In this document: piece by piece, positions 7,107 to 17,000 of the stretch | Numbering within the stretch: position 1 is the first letter of the stretch | Layout: each line of letters opens with the position of its first letter | From: JACJYC01 sp964558465 | Lineage (GTDB): Bacteria > Bacteroidota > Bacteroidia > Chitinophagales > Saprospiraceae | Reading direction: 5' to 3' | DNA length: 64,000 bases | NCBI GenBank assembly: GCA_964558465.1 | Contig: CAZLEF010000031.1 | Location: 7,654-71,653 of the forward strand | Notes under the pieces: generated by a model | Databases searched by the model: none | Seen by the model: only the letters and a program-made list of their open reading frames with translations | Told to the model about the DNA's origin: nothing | Position numbers and translations under genes: made by a program

Positions 7107-9449
7107 TCAATATAAATAATGACGGTTGTTATGCCAAACTCCGGTTCCCGGGTTTTTATACAGGTCCAGCCCAGCCGGCCGGATCAGCAATTCATCCAGA
7201 TAAACCGGCTGATCGCCAAGAGTCGTGTTTTGAAAAACCCAGCGAACGGACAAACCCGCCTGATCCGGGGAAACCGGCCATTCGATCAGCGCCCAGCCGT
7301 TGGAATCAAATACCTTGACGCATTCACGAACCTGCCGGCGCCAGGATTGTCTGACCTCTCCGGATTGCGGGTCAAATACCTGGATCTCCATATCCGTCCG
7401 GGCATTGAGGTCTGCGTCGATGAACATCCAGGCGGAAAAAACCAGGTCTTTTTGGTCGCCTGCCGGCGTCGGACCTTCAAACAGGACGTTCCAGTCGCTC
7501 ATTTTGCCCTCAAATGCGCCGCCGCCGAGGTAGGGATGAACGGATTTTTTATCGTCAAAGGATTGAAAAACAAAGGCAGCGGAGGAATCGCTCAGCAGCC
7601 ACCCGTCGCGGGCCGTAAGGCTGTCCGTTTCCATCCGGGTGCGGATGCCGGCGATCCGGGATTCGAGCCGTTCCCGGAACGATTCCAGCGGCAGTTCGTA
7701 CAACCTGAATTCTTTTTTTTCATAGAGCAGGACGGCGCCGTCGAGCAAGTGCAGAAAATCCTGTCCGAACTGGTTGTGCCGGATCGAATCCCAAGCCATC
7801 AACAAGGGTTTTTGGTTGGGAAAATCCGCCAGAATAGCCGGAAGGCGATACGGTTCGGTCACCAGTTGCAGTTGTTTTAACGTCTGTGACCTGGAGGTCC
7901 GGGTCAGGTGGGAACCCGACAGCGGCAGGCCCGTCTGGATGGAGATGGTTTCGCTTTTTTGCGCCACCAAACCGCTGATATCCCACCAGAATTGGTCGGA
8001 ACCCAGGTTAAAGTAAGGGATCGGCAGCAAGGCCTGATAATCGGCGTAATTGATTTCCCGGATATCCGTGAATCGCCGGCCGGGTTCGTAATCTTCGATG
8101 GGGTCGAGGCGCAGGTCTTTATCCGTATTGTACCAATAAGCTTCGGATAGCAGCAGAATTAAAGGGAAGGCCATCACCCAGGACCTTTTGCCAAAATAAC
8201 GATAAAGGGCTGCCAAGGCTATAATATTCGATGCATAATAAAAGATCCAGGCAAACCGCCCGATGGATCGGAACTGACGGATGGGGCCGGTATAGTTCAA
8301 CCAATCCTCCAGGCCCGGAATGATAAAGGGGATGCCGAAGGAGAAGAGCAGAATGGCTGTGGCGGAAAGCACGGTGTATTTGAGCCATTCAGCAGATGTG
8401 GAGGATTCGAGGATTCGAGGATTTGAGGATTCGAGCCTGCCTGCCGGCAAAGCAGGGATTCGAGAATCCGGCGTCGCGGGTGAACGGGGCTGGAACAGGC
8501 GTTTAACCCGCGTGGAAAAAAGGACCGCCAGGCCTGCTATTGCCGTCAGCCCGATATAATTCCGGGCTTCAAAATCATAAGTTTTGATCCGCAGCGCGTG
8601 TTCGCCGAGCCATTTCCAATGCGGTTCAAAAGGGGAGGTCAGCAGCCCGCCGGGATAGGCCCTGTAGTTGAAAAAGCCCCAGGGCAGCGCAGAGCGGTCG
8701 GTCACCGGGTCGCCCCAGTTCATCGTCCAGTTGAAGTAAACAAATGGAATGATCACCGCAATGCCATAATGCAGCGCATATTTTGGCAGGCGCTTCCAGT
8801 CGCGCCGCCAGATCCACCTTACCCCCCAGTATCCTGTAATTGCAAAAGCAATGACGGCAAAAAAGTAAAAATGGATTTGTGGGTAAATCCAGTTCACGAC
8901 GCCCAAAGCAACGGCCCAACGCCAGTCTTCGTCTTCTTCCCATCGCATCAGGCAATAAAAAACGACCGGGATCACCTCCGGATGGGCCAGGCCGTAATGT
9001 GTACTCATCCGGTGGATCTGGGGCGCCAGCAGGGTAATCCCGATCGCTGCCGGAATGGATATCCAGGCCGGCAGGCCAAGCCGGGCCAGGATCAAAAACA
9101 GAAAAACGGCGCAAAGCAGAATAGAAACCAGCATGGAAAAATGCATGACCCCCAGCGCATAATCACCCAATCCCAGCAGTTTTAAGACATTGCCGAGAAT
9201 GGGTTGGCAATTGCCGGGTATGACATGGTCCCCGTACGGATAGTTCATTCCTTCGTAATGGGCATAAGTGGAATCGTGTTGTACATGGTAAAGAAAAGCG
9301 TGATAGGCCTGATATCCGTCGCCCCAGGGTTCAATGACCCGGCTGTTGCCGTATTGGAAAAAATCAGGGAAACGCCAGCAGAGGAAGGCAGCGGTAAACG
9401 TTGTCAGCAAAAAAAGTTGAATAAGTATTGACTTTGTTTGTGTGTTCAT
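7107..9449 (-). CDS. Large polytopic membrane protein, GT-C-like (unknown function)
   Basis: 780 residues. Roughly the first 460 residues contain about ten or more membrane segments. The conserved-looking EPWGDGYQAYHAF stretch near residue 40, after the first membrane helix, is reminiscent of the acidic loop-1 motif of GT-C glycosyltransferases. The rest (about 465-780) is a periplasmic-type region ending in a beta-rich domain. I infer a possible lipid-linked sugar transferase or polymer-export component, with low certainty. Near residues 330-350 the protein contains SRIPALPAGRLESSNPRILESS, encoded by a tandem GAGGATTC array plus a palindrome that looks like an in-frame insertion in a loop. 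A good TATATTTG promoter box lies upstream. Confidence 0.75.
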   Translation of the reverse strand: MNTQTKSILIQLFLLTTFTAAFLCWRFPDFFQYGNSRVIEPWGDGYQAYHAFLYHVQHDSTYAHYEGMNYPYGDHVIPGNCQPILGNVLKLLGLGDYALGVMHFSMLVSILLCAVFLFLILARLGLPAWISIPAAIGITLLAPQIHRMSTHYGLAHPEVIPVVFYCLMRWEEDEDWRWAVALGVVNWIYPQIHFYFFAVIAFAITGYWGVRWIWRRDWKRLPKYALHYGIAVIIPFVYFNWTMNWGDPVTDRSALPWGFFNYRAYPGGLLTSPFEPHWKWLGEHALRIKTYDFEARNYIGLTAIAGLAVLFSTRVKRLFQPRSPATPDSRIPALPAGRLESSNPRILESSTSAEWLKYTVLSATAILLFSFGIPFIIPGLEDWLNYTGPIRQFRSIGRFAWIFYYASNIIALAALYRYFGKRSWVMAFPLILLLSEAYWYNTDKDLRLDPIEDYEPGRRFTDIREINYADYQALLPIPYFNLGSDQFWWDISGLVAQKSETISIQTGLPLSGSHLTRTSRSQTLKQLQLVTEPYRLPAILADFPNQKPLLMAWDSIRHNQFGQDFLHLLDGAVLLYEKKEFRLYELPLESFRERLESRIAGIRTRMETDSLTARDGWLLSDSSAAFVFQSFDDKKSVHPYLGGGAFEGKMSDWNVLFEGPTPAGDQKDLVFSAWMFIDADLNARTDMEIQVFDPQSGEVRQSWRRQVRECVKVFDSNGWALIEWPVSPDQAGLSVRWVFQNTTLGDQPVYLDELLIRPAGLDLYKNPGTGVWHNNRHYLY
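8400..8460. repeat. GAGGATTC array plus palindrome inside a reading frame
   Basis: Four to five copies of GAGGATTC (one GAGGATTT) followed by a CCTGCCTGCCGGCAAAGCAGG palindrome-like module and another ATTCGAG copy. It lies within the 7107-9449 coding sequence and keeps the frame open, encoding a Pro/Ser/Arg-rich loop between membrane segments. Confidence 0.75.
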
Positions 9450-9474
9450 GCCGTGTCCCGGATCATTCCGGACC

Positions 9475-9482
9475 CAAATATA
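9475..9482 (-). promoter_or_regulatory. -7 promoter box for the 7107-9449 gene
   Basis: On the minus strand this reads TATATTTG, a perfect TAnnTTTG match 26 bp before the ATG. Confidence 0.55.
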
Positions 9483-9518
9483 ATGCCTTGTTGGTCCCGA
9501 TTAGCTGTTTATTTGTTT

Positions 9519-9662
9519 ATTTGTTGATCTGTTGATTTGACCACGCCGAGGCGTGGCGTTTCTATCGCATCAATCACGCCTGTGGCGTGGCACGCGCATC
9601 AACAAATCCTCAAATCAACGAATCAACGCATCAACGCATCAACGCATCAACGCATCAACAAA
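9519..9662. repeat. Composite array: inverted octamers plus two CACGCC/GGCGTG palindromes
   Basis: The left arm at 9519-9540 is built of TTGTTGAT-type octamers. Two palindromes follow: CCACGCCGAGGCGTGG (9541-9556) and CACGCCTGTGGCGTG (9575-9589). The right part (9597-9662) is ATCAACAA/ATCAACGC octamers, about seven in tandem, the inverse of the left arm. The array ends two bases before the MFS start codon. The left arm is identical to one arm of the hairpin at 47823-47878. Confidence 0.75.
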
Positions 9663-9664
9663 CC

Positions 9665-10900
9665 ATGCCCAAAGCTGTGATCACCCGTACCATCTGGCTC
9701 CTCGGCCTCATCAGCTTGTTCACCGATATGGCGAGTGAGATGCTTTATCCGGTCATGCCGTTGTACCTGGAAAGCATCGGATTTTCGATTGTCCTGATTG
9801 GAGGGCTGGAGGGTTTGGCAGAAGCTGCAGCCGGGCTCAGCAAGGGATATTTCGGCAAATGGTCGGATGCAACGGGGCGCAGGGTCCCGTTTGTACAGGT
9901 TGGATACCTGCTCAGCGCGCTGGCAAAGCCGCTTTTGATCCTGTGGACGGCGCCGCTTTGGGTCTTTTTTGTCCGTACGACCGACCGCTTTGGGAAAGGC
10001 ATCCGCACCGGCGCGAGGGACGCCTTGCTGGCAGAGGAAGCGACGCCTGAGGCGCGGGGCCGGGTATTCGGTTTCCACCGGGGCATGGATACGCTCGGGG
10101 CCGCCATTGGCCCTGCTTTGGCGCTTTTGTTCCTGTATTTTAAACCGGAATCCTACAGCGCACTATTCCTGCTGGCCTTTTTCCCGGGTTTGCTGGCGGT
10201 TATGGCCACTCTTTTTTTGAAGGATCGTTCAGCGGGGCCAGCCAGAGAAAACCCCCTGCGGGGCAGTTTTTTCAGTTTTATGAACTATATTTCCCATAGC
10301 AGCCGGGCGTACCGGCATCTGCTTTTGGGGCTGTTGCTGTTTGCACTGGTGAACAGCTCCGACGTTTTCCTGCTGTTGATGCTCAAACGCCAGGGAATGT
10401 CTGACACCGCTTTGATCGGCATTTATATTTTCTACAATCTGGTGTACGCGCTGGCGGCTTATCCGGTGGGTAAAATGGCGGATCAATGGGGGATGAAACG
10501 GCTGTTCATTACCGGTTTGATCTTTTTTGCAGCGGTATACAGCGGCATAACGCTGACAGGCAATGTCTATGGATTTTTGGGCCTTTTTTTTCTCTATGGT
10601 TTGTACGCAGCCTGCACGGAGGGCGTCGCCAAGGCCTGGATCAGCAATCTGGTGGAGCGCGTCCACCTGGCAACGGCAATAGGGGCCTACGAAGGATTAA
10701 AAAGTATAACTGCCTTGCTGTCAAGTATCTTTGCCGGCTGGATCTGGTACGGTTTTGGCCCCGAAATTTTATTTATGGCGACGGGCGCTGCTGCTTTAGG
10801 CATTGCCGCTTATTTTTGGGGTCAACTTGAAACCACTGAGAACACTGAGAACACTGAGAGCACTGAGAACACTGAGAGCACGGATACTATTCAACCATGA
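9665..10900 (+). CDS. MFS transporter (multidrug or metabolite exporter type)
   Basis: 411 residues with about twelve membrane segments. The loop 2-3 signature is visible as GKWSDATGRRVPF, and the second-half counterpart as GKMADQWGMKRLF. RTTDRFGKGIRTGARDALL is also characteristic of a widespread subgroup of uncharacterised MFS exporters. The ATG at 9665 (MPKAVITRTIWLLG) is chosen because the longer frame upstream consists only of translated ATCAACGC repeats. The C-terminal tail after WGQLE is a Thr/Glu/Asn/Ser string (TTENTENTESTENTES) encoded by a CACTGAGAA array, ending in the repeat-like TTCAACCATGA. The substrate cannot be predicted. Confidence 0.85.
   Translation: MPKAVITRTIWLLGLISLFTDMASEMLYPVMPLYLESIGFSIVLIGGLEGLAEAAAGLSKGYFGKWSDATGRRVPFVQVGYLLSALAKPLLILWTAPLWVFFVRTTDRFGKGIRTGARDALLAEEATPEARGRVFGFHRGMDTLGAAIGPALALLFLYFKPESYSALFLLAFFPGLLAVMATLFLKDRSAGPARENPLRGSFFSFMNYISHSSRAYRHLLLGLLLFALVNSSDVFLLLMLKRQGMSDTALIGIYIFYNLVYALAAYPVGKMADQWGMKRLFITGLIFFAAVYSGITLTGNVYGFLGLFFLYGLYAACTEGVAKAWISNLVERVHLATAIGAYEGLKSITALLSSIFAGWIWYGFGPEILFMATGAAALGIAAYFWGQLETTENTENTESTENTESTDTIQP
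10837..10887. repeat. CACTGAGAA tandem array encoding the MFS tail
   Basis: About five 9-bp units CACTGAGAA/CACTGAGAG lie in frame at the 3' end of the MFS gene and produce an acidic low-complexity tail. They are a sequence relative of the AACACTAAG array at 20266-20303. Confidence 0.8.
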
Positions 10901-10905
10901 AACCA

Positions 10906-11005
10906 NNNNNNNNNNNNNNNNNNNNNNNNNNNNNNNNNNNNNNNNNNNNNNNNNNNNNNNNNNNNNNNNNNNNNNNNNNNNNNNNNNNNNNNNNNNNNNN
11001 NNNNN
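10906..11005. other. Assembly gap (100 N) inside a CATGAAACC-type repeat
   Basis: Exactly 100 N, a conventional scaffold gap of unknown true size. Both edges lie within TTCAACCATGAAACCA-type repeats, so the assembler most likely stopped at the array. Confidence 0.98.
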
Positions 11006-11139
11006 TCCAACCATGCCCTCCTTCGCCCAAGGCTACGGCGGGTAAAAAACCATTCAACCATGAAACCATTCAACCATGAAACCATCCAACCATGCCCTCC
11101 TTCGCCCAAGGCTACGGCGGGTAAAAAACCATTCAACCA
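11006..11139. repeat. 79-bp direct duplication made of CATGAAACC words and a CCTTCGCC...GGCGGG module
   Basis: Positions 11006-11060 and 11085-11139 are identical over 55 bp, with the full period being 79 bp. Each copy holds a TCCTTCGCCCAAGGCTACGG-type module followed by GGGTAAAAAACC, then CATGAAACCATTCAAC words. A diverged reverse-complement copy of the module lies at 46125-46156, next to the second assembly gap. The repeat overlaps the proposed start of the GH51 gene. Confidence 0.85.
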
Positions 11140-13114
11140 CAAAACCGTATCGTTTCCATTCATCTTTTTATTTTTTGCCCTTGCCCTTGCGACAGCCCAG
11201 GCGCCCAAACAACTGGTCGTGGAGGCCGGCAAACCCATCGCGAGGATCCAACCGACCATGTGGGGTATCTTTTTTGAAGACATCAACTTCGCAGCCGACG
11301 GCGGGTTATACGCAGAACTGGTGAAAAACCGGTCGTTTGAATTTCACGTGCCGCTGATGGGCTGGAAGGAACAAAAAGAAGGCGAAGGCAAGGGGAAACT
11401 GCTCGTCATCAACCGGGGGGAACAACAGCAGCAGAACCCGCGATTTTTGCGGATGACCGCCAAGGCTGCAAAAGGAGCGTTTGGTATCCAGAACGAAGGT
11501 TTCCGCGGAATGGGAGTTAAAAAGGGCGAATCCTACCGGTTCTCCGTTTTTGCCCGCCTGGCCGGGGAAAACAACCTCAAACTCCGCATCGAACTGCTCG
11601 ATTCCCTCGACCGCCCTATCGGCGTTGGTCAATTGCAAGGGTTTCACACGGAATGGAAAAAACACGAGGTCGTTTTTACCTGCGACGCCACCGAACCCAA
11701 AGCCCGCCTAAACGTCCTGCTGGAGGGCGAAGGAACGCTGGACCTGGACATGATCTCCCTTTTTCCGGTCAATACCTGGAAAAACAGGCCCAATGGCCTG
11801 CGGGCCGACCTGACCGGCATGCTGGCAGCCCTTAAGCCCGGTTTTATTCGTTTTCCCGGCGGCTGTATCGTGGAAGGCCGCGTATTGGCCAACCGCTACC
11901 AATGGAAAAAAACAGTAGGCCCGCCGGACCAACGCGAAATGATCGTCAACCGCTGGAACACCGAATTTGCCCACCGTTCGACTCCCGATTATTTTCAGTC
12001 TTTCGGCCTGGGTTTTTATGAATATTTTCTGCTGGCGGAAGACCTTGGCGCCGAACCTTTACCCATTATCAACTGCGGTATGGCCTGCCAGTTCAACACG
12101 GGCGAAGTGGTCCCGATGGATCAACTGGATCCCTATATACAGGATGCCCTCGACCTTATCGAATTTGCCAATGCGCCGGTCAACACTACCTGGGGAAAAC
12201 TGCGGGCCGATATGGGCCATCCCGCGCCTTTTAACCTGAAAATGCTGGGGGTGGGCAACGAACAATGGGAAGAGCAATACGTCGAACGGTTCAAGGCCTT
12301 TGCCAAAGTGCTCCGGGAAAAACACCCGGAGATCCAACTCGTCTCCGGTTCGGGGCCCTTCAACAGCGGCGAATGGTTCGATTACCTGTGGGCCGAAATG
12401 AAAAAAGAAAAGGCCGACCTGGTGGACGAACATTATTACAGCCGCCCGGAATGGTTCCTCAAAAATGCAGGGCGTTACGACCATTACGACCGCAACGGCC
12501 CCAAGGTCTTTGCCGGAGAATTTGCCGCCCACGGGCCGGAAGGGACTGCCCCTTCTTCCCGCAATACCTGGCTGAGCGCCCTGACGGAAGCCGCCTTTAT
12601 GACCGGCCTCGAACGGAACGCAGACGTGGTGCATCTGGCGTCCTACGCCCCGCTTTTTGCCCATGTGGAAGCCTGGCAATGGCGGCCCGACCTGATCTGG
12701 TTCGACAACCTGAATGTGGTGGGCACCCCCAACTATTACGTGCAAAAACTCTTTTCCAACAACGCCGGTGATCAGGTTGTGCCGATCCTGGATGCAGGAA
12801 AAGCACTCATTGGGCAGGACAGCCTCTACGCCAGCGCGGTCACCGATCAAAAAACAGGTGAACTGATCGTCAAACTGGTCAACGCTGCTTCAACGCCCGC
12901 TGCAGTGCAGATCAACCTGAAGGGCGTGGGCCTGGCCGGCAATACAGCGTGGACACAAACCCTTACTTCACCAGACCTTATGGACTATAATTCCCTCGAA
13001 AATCCAAACCTGATCTACCCGGAAAAAGGCGAGTTGAAAACCTCCGGCAATCAAATTTCTCTTCGGGCCGGCCCCCGTTCACTGACCGTGGTCCGGGCCA
13101 AAACCAGAAAATAA
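11060..13114 (+). CDS. Secreted alpha-L-arabinofuranosidase, GH51
   Basis: Releases arabinose from arabinoxylan or arabinan side chains. 684 residues from the ATG at 11060. The GH51 acid/base is Glu401 (GVGNEQW) and the nucleophile is Glu487 (FAGEFAAH). The N-terminal GIFFEDINFAADGGLYAELVKNRSFE stretch is diagnostic. A carbohydrate-binding-like jelly roll precedes the TIM barrel, and a C-terminal beta domain runs to the end. A hydrophobic signal (VSFPFIFLFFALALATAQA) is present, but the only available ATG lies in the CATGAAACC repeat, giving about 30 extra residues. The native start may have been overwritten by the repeat or lost in the adjacent gap. The family call is firm; the start is not. 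Confidence 0.9.
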   Translation: MKPFNHETIQPCPPSPKATAGKKPFNHKTVSFPFIFLFFALALATAQAPKQLVVEAGKPIARIQPTMWGIFFEDINFAADGGLYAELVKNRSFEFHVPLMGWKEQKEGEGKGKLLVINRGEQQQQNPRFLRMTAKAAKGAFGIQNEGFRGMGVKKGESYRFSVFARLAGENNLKLRIELLDSLDRPIGVGQLQGFHTEWKKHEVVFTCDATEPKARLNVLLEGEGTLDLDMISLFPVNTWKNRPNGLRADLTGMLAALKPGFIRFPGGCIVEGRVLANRYQWKKTVGPPDQREMIVNRWNTEFAHRSTPDYFQSFGLGFYEYFLLAEDLGAEPLPIINCGMACQFNTGEVVPMDQLDPYIQDALDLIEFANAPVNTTWGKLRADMGHPAPFNLKMLGVGNEQWEEQYVERFKAFAKVLREKHPEIQLVSGSGPFNSGEWFDYLWAEMKKEKADLVDEHYYSRPEWFLKNAGRYDHYDRNGPKVFAGEFAAHGPEGTAPSSRNTWLSALTEAAFMTGLERNADVVHLASYAPLFAHVEAWQWRPDLIWFDNLNVVGTPNYYVQKLFSNNAGDQVVPILDAGKALIGQDSLYASAVTDQKTGELIVKLVNAASTPAAVQINLKGVGLAGNTAWTQTLTSPDLMDYNSLENPNLIYPEKGELKTSGNQISLRAGPRSLTVVRAKTRK

Positions 13115-13138
13115 CTTATCTTTGGATAAAAAGAAGCG

Positions 13139-13996
13139 ATGAAGTTTAAACTTTTTGGAGACCTTGAAACATTAATTTCCTTTTTTGCCATAATTGTAGC
13201 TACCGTTGTTTTGGCCTGGCTTTTCAACCTGGTGGCGCGCCGGTACATCCGCAAGGCCGTCCTGATGATGGACGCCGACCCGACCAGTTACCAGTTTGTC
13301 AGGCACCTCGTAACAGCGCTGATCTATCTGTTGGGGGTGGGGTGGGGGCTTTTGCTGCTACCGGGGTTCAAAACCATCGCCGGTTCGTTGCTGGCCGGCG
13401 CCGGCATCGCTGCGATCGTCGTGGGTATGGCGTCCCAGCAGGTGATGAGCCATATCCTCAGCGGCTTTTTCCTGATCCTTTTCAAACCTTTCAGGGTGAA
13501 CGACCGGCTGAAACTCAAAGACGGTTTTACCGGCACCGTGGAAGATATTACCCTCCGCCACACCGTATTGCGCGACCTGGAAAACAACCGGATCATTGTG
13601 CCGAATGCAGTAATCAGCAACGAGATCATCGTCAATACCAACCTGAGCGACAACCGGGTTTGCCGCTTCGTGGAAGTCGGCATCGCCTATGACGCCGATC
13701 TCGAACACGCCATAAAAATCATGCGGGATGAAGTCATGAAACACCCCCAGCGCGTGGATCCGCGCACCCCGGAGCAGGTAGCCGCAGGCAAACCGGAAGT
13801 GGAGGTACGGGTGATCGGCCTGGGGGACAGCGCCGTCAACCTCCGGGCCTGGGCCTGGGCCAAAGACACCCAGAGCGCCTTTAACATGCATTGCGATCTG
13901 CTCAAAGCCATCAAACTCCGCTTCGACGCCGAAAGGATCGAAATTCCCTTCCCCCAGCGAAAGGTTTGGCTGGAAACCACAAAAAATGAAAATTGA
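13139..13996 (+). CDS. Small-conductance mechanosensitive channel, MscS family
   Basis: 285 residues. The N-terminus has two to three membrane helices, followed by the pore-lining helix region (ASQQVMSHILSGFFLILFKPFRVNDRLKL) and the beta domain GTVEDITLRHTVLRDLENNRIIVPNAVISNEII, both typical of MscS. A short alpha/beta C-terminal domain follows. It protects against hypo-osmotic shock by opening under membrane tension. The ATG at 13139 follows the GH51 stop by 24 bp on the same strand, so co-transcription is possible although the functions are unrelated. Confidence 0.92.
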   Translation: MKFKLFGDLETLISFFAIIVATVVLAWLFNLVARRYIRKAVLMMDADPTSYQFVRHLVTALIYLLGVGWGLLLLPGFKTIAGSLLAGAGIAAIVVGMASQQVMSHILSGFFLILFKPFRVNDRLKLKDGFTGTVEDITLRHTVLRDLENNRIIVPNAVISNEIIVNTNLSDNRVCRFVEVGIAYDADLEHAIKIMRDEVMKHPQRVDPRTPEQVAAGKPEVEVRVIGLGDSAVNLRAWAWAKDTQSAFNMHCDLLKAIKLRFDAERIEIPFPQRKVWLETTKNEN

Positions 13997-14026
13997 CGGG
14001 TAAGAAAAAATAGCCTATTTTGGATT

Positions 14027-17000
14027 TCAGAGGTCCTTAACGGTATCCCCCTTTTTCAAATACGCCAGAAGATTCCGCATCTCTTCCAGGCCGATGGTAT
14101 TTTCCAGGCCGTCGGGCATGGCCGATACAGGGGAGGATTGCAGTGAAAGGATCTCTGCACGGGAGAAGGTCCTTTCAATTCCAGCCAGGTTTTTGATCGT
14201 AATGGAGGCGGAGGTTTCGGAAATGATAACGCCCGTTTCGACCGTCCTGCTTTTCAATTCCAGGGTCCACATTTCGTAAGCATCGGCGATCGACCGGTTG
14301 GGGTTCAGAATATCTGCCAGGATGAACCGGGGCTCGCGGTTGCGGATGGAGGCCAGGTCCGGGCCAAAATTGACGCCTTCCCCTTGCATCCGATGGCATT
14401 GCCGGCAGGCCTTGTCAAAAACCAATTTGCCTTTTGCCGCATCGCCGGCGCCCTGGAGGGCTGCCTGATATTGATTCACTACTTTTTGCCGGTCGCTGTT
14501 TTCCGGAGCTGTCAGAACCTTGCGCGCGTGTTCGCGTACCTCCGTATCGTCGTTGTTCATCAACCGGACCTGCCGCGGCCAACTGATAAACGAAGCCTTG
14601 ACCTTGCCTGCCGCCACGGCGTCGAGCAGCCGGTGCATCCTGCCGGGCGCCGACAAAAACAGGTTGACTGCGTGGTCTTTCAGATCCGGTGTCAAGGTAC
14701 TCCACTGGTCCAGTAAGAAGTTCGTCACCCCGTCGCCAGGGATTTTTCCCAGGGCATTCATTGCCGCTTTCTGGACGGATTCCGGCTCAACCGGGGAAAT
14801 CCGCTGTTCGAACAAAACACGATTGGAAACAGGGTTCGAGAGTGCCAGGAGTTGCATCGCGTCAACCCTGACGGCTTCCGGCAGGTTCCGTTCTTTTGCC
14901 CATTTTGCGGCGTCTTGCAAGGAGGGGCCCGCGGCTGCCGGTCCTGGCAATCCGGTCACTGTCAGCAGGTTTAAACAGGCCGAACGCAGCGGGTTTTCCG
15001 GTGTTTGGTCAAAATGCTGTAAAAGCCGGCTTTTCTCCGTTTCTCCGATCCATGCCGGCGCTCCCTTGTACTGCCAGAGTTGGTATAAACCTTCCAGAAC
15101 GGCCGATTGCCATCCGGCGTCTTCGGCCGAACCGGTCCGGGTTCCTTTCTGTATCAGGGTTTGGATGGCTTGTTGGTCATTTGAATTACCGATGGCAGCT
15201 GCAAGCAAGGAGAAAAAACGGCTTGCGGATCCGGAGTTTTGGCCTTTGAATTTTTCCTGGGCCAGGTCGAGCAGGGCCATCTCCCGTCCCGGGACTCCCG
15301 TCAGTGCAGCCACCTGAACCCAGGGGTCTTCGAGGTCTTGTTGCAGGATGGATATTCTTACCTGGTCGGCTTTTTCATCCTCCAGGAAACCGAGCGTACA
15401 TAAAAGCTGATAGCGGACTTTTGGGTGTTGGTCTGTTGACATAGCCGTCAAAACAGGCTCAAGTCCGGGGAATTGACCCAGGTGCAGTTCTGCAATCCGG
15501 ACTGTGTTTTCCCGGACGCCCGGATGGGGATGAGCCAGGTTTTCTGTCAGTACCGGTTCGTCCATTTTGCCCAACCCCTCCAGCAGCCAAAGCGCGTGTA
15601 CCCGTCCTTCAGGCGTTTTGGCGGTCAACGCTGCTTTCCGGATGAGGCCGACAGACGTGCTGTTTCGTTGAAAGAGCAATCGCTGGGCGTTTCTGCGGTA
15701 CCAGATATTGGGGTGGTCCAGGTATTTGATCAACCCGGCATCGGAGGCCTGGCCCAGTCGGGCAGTGTTCATCCAGTCCATCGGCAGGCCTTTTTCGGGC
15801 ACAATGCGGTAAATGCGGCCTTTGTCGGACCCCTCGTATAACCGACCCGAGTTGTTGACCTCGTCCGACATCCACTCCGGGTGTTCGATGATGGGCCGGT
15901 AATAGTCCAGCACATACAATGCGCCATCCGGGCCGGTATAAAAATTACAGGGCCTGAAAAAGGGATCTCTGGAGGCCAGAAATTCGCGGTTTTCCAGTAT
16001 CCGGCTTGCGGAAAAGGTTGCACCCTGGTCTTTTATCCGGTCCACATGTACGAGATTATGAACAGGCTCTGCTACAAAGGTACAGTGGTGGTTATAGGGT
16101 TCCGGAAAAGCGCCGCCCTGATACCAGGTGACGCCGCAGGCTGAGGTGATGACCCCCACGTCGGTCAGCAGTTGGTGTTGCGGGTTTTCGGTAATGGGAT
16201 AAACTTCGCAAGCATTGCCATGATCAGGCAGGTTTTGCACCACATCCGGGATCAGCACATTGGGGTTCCGGCGCAAGTAGCGGTCGGCGATCACTTCATG
16301 GTACAGGTGATGGGCATTTTCATTCATGATCTGGTGGCCCCAGGGGTCAAAAGTCTGCCCGAATTGGGAATTACCGGAGAGCGCCTCGATCTCGTAGCTG
16401 TCGGGGCGGAAGCGTACGTTCCGGTCGTCTGCATTGCGGGGCAGCCGGGGTGCACCGGGGTTGTCGGGAAAATATACCTCTGTCCCTTCGTCGCTGAACG
16501 TTTCGGTGCAAACGATGGGTGTGACCGCCCATTGGTGGGCCAGGTAGATCCAGTTGTCCAGGCCAAAGACCGGTGTATTCAGGTTGTGTTGCGGGTTGGA
16601 CAACGCAAAACCGGTGAGGATTTTCTTCCGGATATCGGCCCGGTCGTCGCCGTTGCTGTCTTCCAGGTACCAGACATGCGGCGGATCGGTGACGAGTACG
16701 CCCTTGCGCCATTTCATAATGCCTGTGGGCAGGACCAGGCTGTCGGCAAAGACCACGCTTGTATCCGGCAGGCCGTCGGTATCGGTGTCTTTCAGGATTT
16801 TCACCAACCCCGAACCGCTCACGTCGAGCGGGTAACCGTGCATTTCCACCACGTAGAACACGCCGTTTTCGTCCACCTCCATCGCTACGGGGTCGGCAAT
16901 GAGCGGTTCTGCGGCGATCAGTTCGATGCGAAAGCCTTCTGCGATTTCGAAGGCGGCCAGTGCTTTTTGGAGTTCAGAAGAAAGGGGGCGTTGGCCGGTT

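Noticed and set aside
9587..9664. 26-residue N-terminal extension of the MFS exporter
   Set aside because: Translated ATCAACGC repeats with Asn/Ser/Thr/His composition; the first membrane helix follows ATG 9665 directly.
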